In this document: positions 5,061 through 5,312 of the stretch, one piece after another
Numbering within the stretch: position 1 is the stretch's first letter
Layout of the letters: each line of letters opens with the position of its first letter
From: an uncultured Coleofasciculus sp.
GTDB taxonomy: Bacteria > Cyanobacteriota > Cyanobacteriia > Cyanobacteriales > Coleofasciculaceae
Length of the DNA: 5,312 nucleotides
Direction: 5' to 3'
Assembly (NCBI GenBank): GCA_902805485.1
Contig: CADCTM010000044.1
Coordinates: 1 to 5,312 of the forward strand
Translations under genes and position numbers: made by a program
The notes under the pieces: model-generated
What the model saw: only the letters and a program-made list of their open reading frames with translations
The model's database searches: none
What the model was told of the DNA's origin: nothing

Positions 5061-5312
5061 GTGGATTTGAGATGGCTGGAGTGGGGAAAGCAACTAGAAG
5101 CGATCGCGCAAAATGGTCTGACTTATACTGAAGGAGTTTTTGATCGAGAACGCTATAAGTCCTTACAAGCGATCGCTTCAGAAATTCTCGCGACTTATTC
5201 AAATGTAGAACCGACTTATATCCTTGATTTATTTAGTCAAGAAGTCGGATATGCAACTCCCAAAGTCGCTGTACGGGGCGCTATTTTTCGCGATGATCGC
5301 ATTTTATTAGTC
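5061..5312 (+). CDS. NUDIX hydrolase, N-terminal part (cut by window end)
   Basis: This open frame starts at GTG 5061 and runs off the window after 84 codons. The opening (M)DLRWLEWGKQLEAIAQNGL, followed by YTEGVFDRERYKSL and VEPTYILDLF, resembles the helical N-terminal domain found in a group of NUDIX hydrolases (the ADP-ribose pyrophosphatase / YjhB-like group). GYATPKVAVRGAIFRDDRILLV (about 63-84) looks like the linker and first strands of the NUDIX fold. The NUDIX box itself would lie beyond the window, so catalytic residues and substrate cannot be checked. Members hydrolyse nucleoside diphosphates linked to another group; the substrate here is unknown. It is not an ATP synthase component. 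It sits 76 bp after gamma, behind a hairpin, and may be co-transcribed by read-through. Two HIP1 octamers fall in this fragment. Confidence 0.82.
   Translation, partial: MDLRWLEWGKQLEAIAQNGLTYTEGVFDRERYKSLQAIASEILATYSNVEPTYILDLFSQEVGYATPKVAVRGAIFRDDRILLV
5100..5107. repeat. HIP1 octamer in the NUDIX gene (first)
   Basis: Exact GCGATCGC encoding part of LEAIAQ. Confidence 0.9.
5169..5176. repeat. HIP1 octamer in the NUDIX gene (second)
   Basis: Exact GCGATCGC encoding part of LQAIAS, 69 bases after the first copy in this gene. Confidence 0.9.

Noticed and set aside
4987..5202. Antisense open frame over the gamma-NUDIX spacer
   Set aside because: It overlaps the NUDIX frame, which has a good ribosome site and family resemblance; the antisense product is unrecognisable.

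Overview
This window is a cyanobacterial ATP synthase (atp) gene cluster, all on the + strand, followed by the start of a NUDIX hydrolase gene. The order is c, b', b, delta, alpha, gamma. Having both b and b' subunit genes together, with no beta/epsilon genes after gamma, is typical of cyanobacteria and their plastid relatives; beta and epsilon are expected at another locus. HIP1 octamers (GCGATCGC), a GC content that looks intermediate, and heptamer tandem repeats in the spacers on both sides of alpha also point to a cyanobacterium. A filamentous lineage is my guess, but the genus cannot be fixed from the sequence alone.

Layout: bases 1-36 are the leader of the c gene (subunit a is presumably upstream). 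The c subunit is at 37-282. A 130-bp spacer holds a 16-bp RNA stem and a smaller hairpin against the b' start. Then come b' (413-907), an unusually long 315-bp spacer, b (1223-1786), delta (1783-2340, overlapping b by GTGA), a 90-bp spacer ending in CTAACAA repeats, alpha (2431-3948), an 88-bp spacer with a 23-bp hairpin made of heptamer units, gamma (4037-4984), a 76-bp spacer with a GUGA-capped hairpin, and the truncated NUDIX gene (5061 to the window end).

Together the genes encode the rotor ring (c), the peripheral stalk (b, b', delta), one catalytic-head subunit (alpha) and the central shaft (gamma) of the F1Fo ATP synthase, which in cyanobacteria serves photosynthesis and respiration. 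All six proteins look full length and functional.

I found no sign of a new biological system. The coding content is ordinary housekeeping. The most interesting material is in the spacers: three long stems whose non-Watson-Crick positions are all G-U in the sense RNA, plausibly linked to mRNA processing or to the different amounts of each subunit required.
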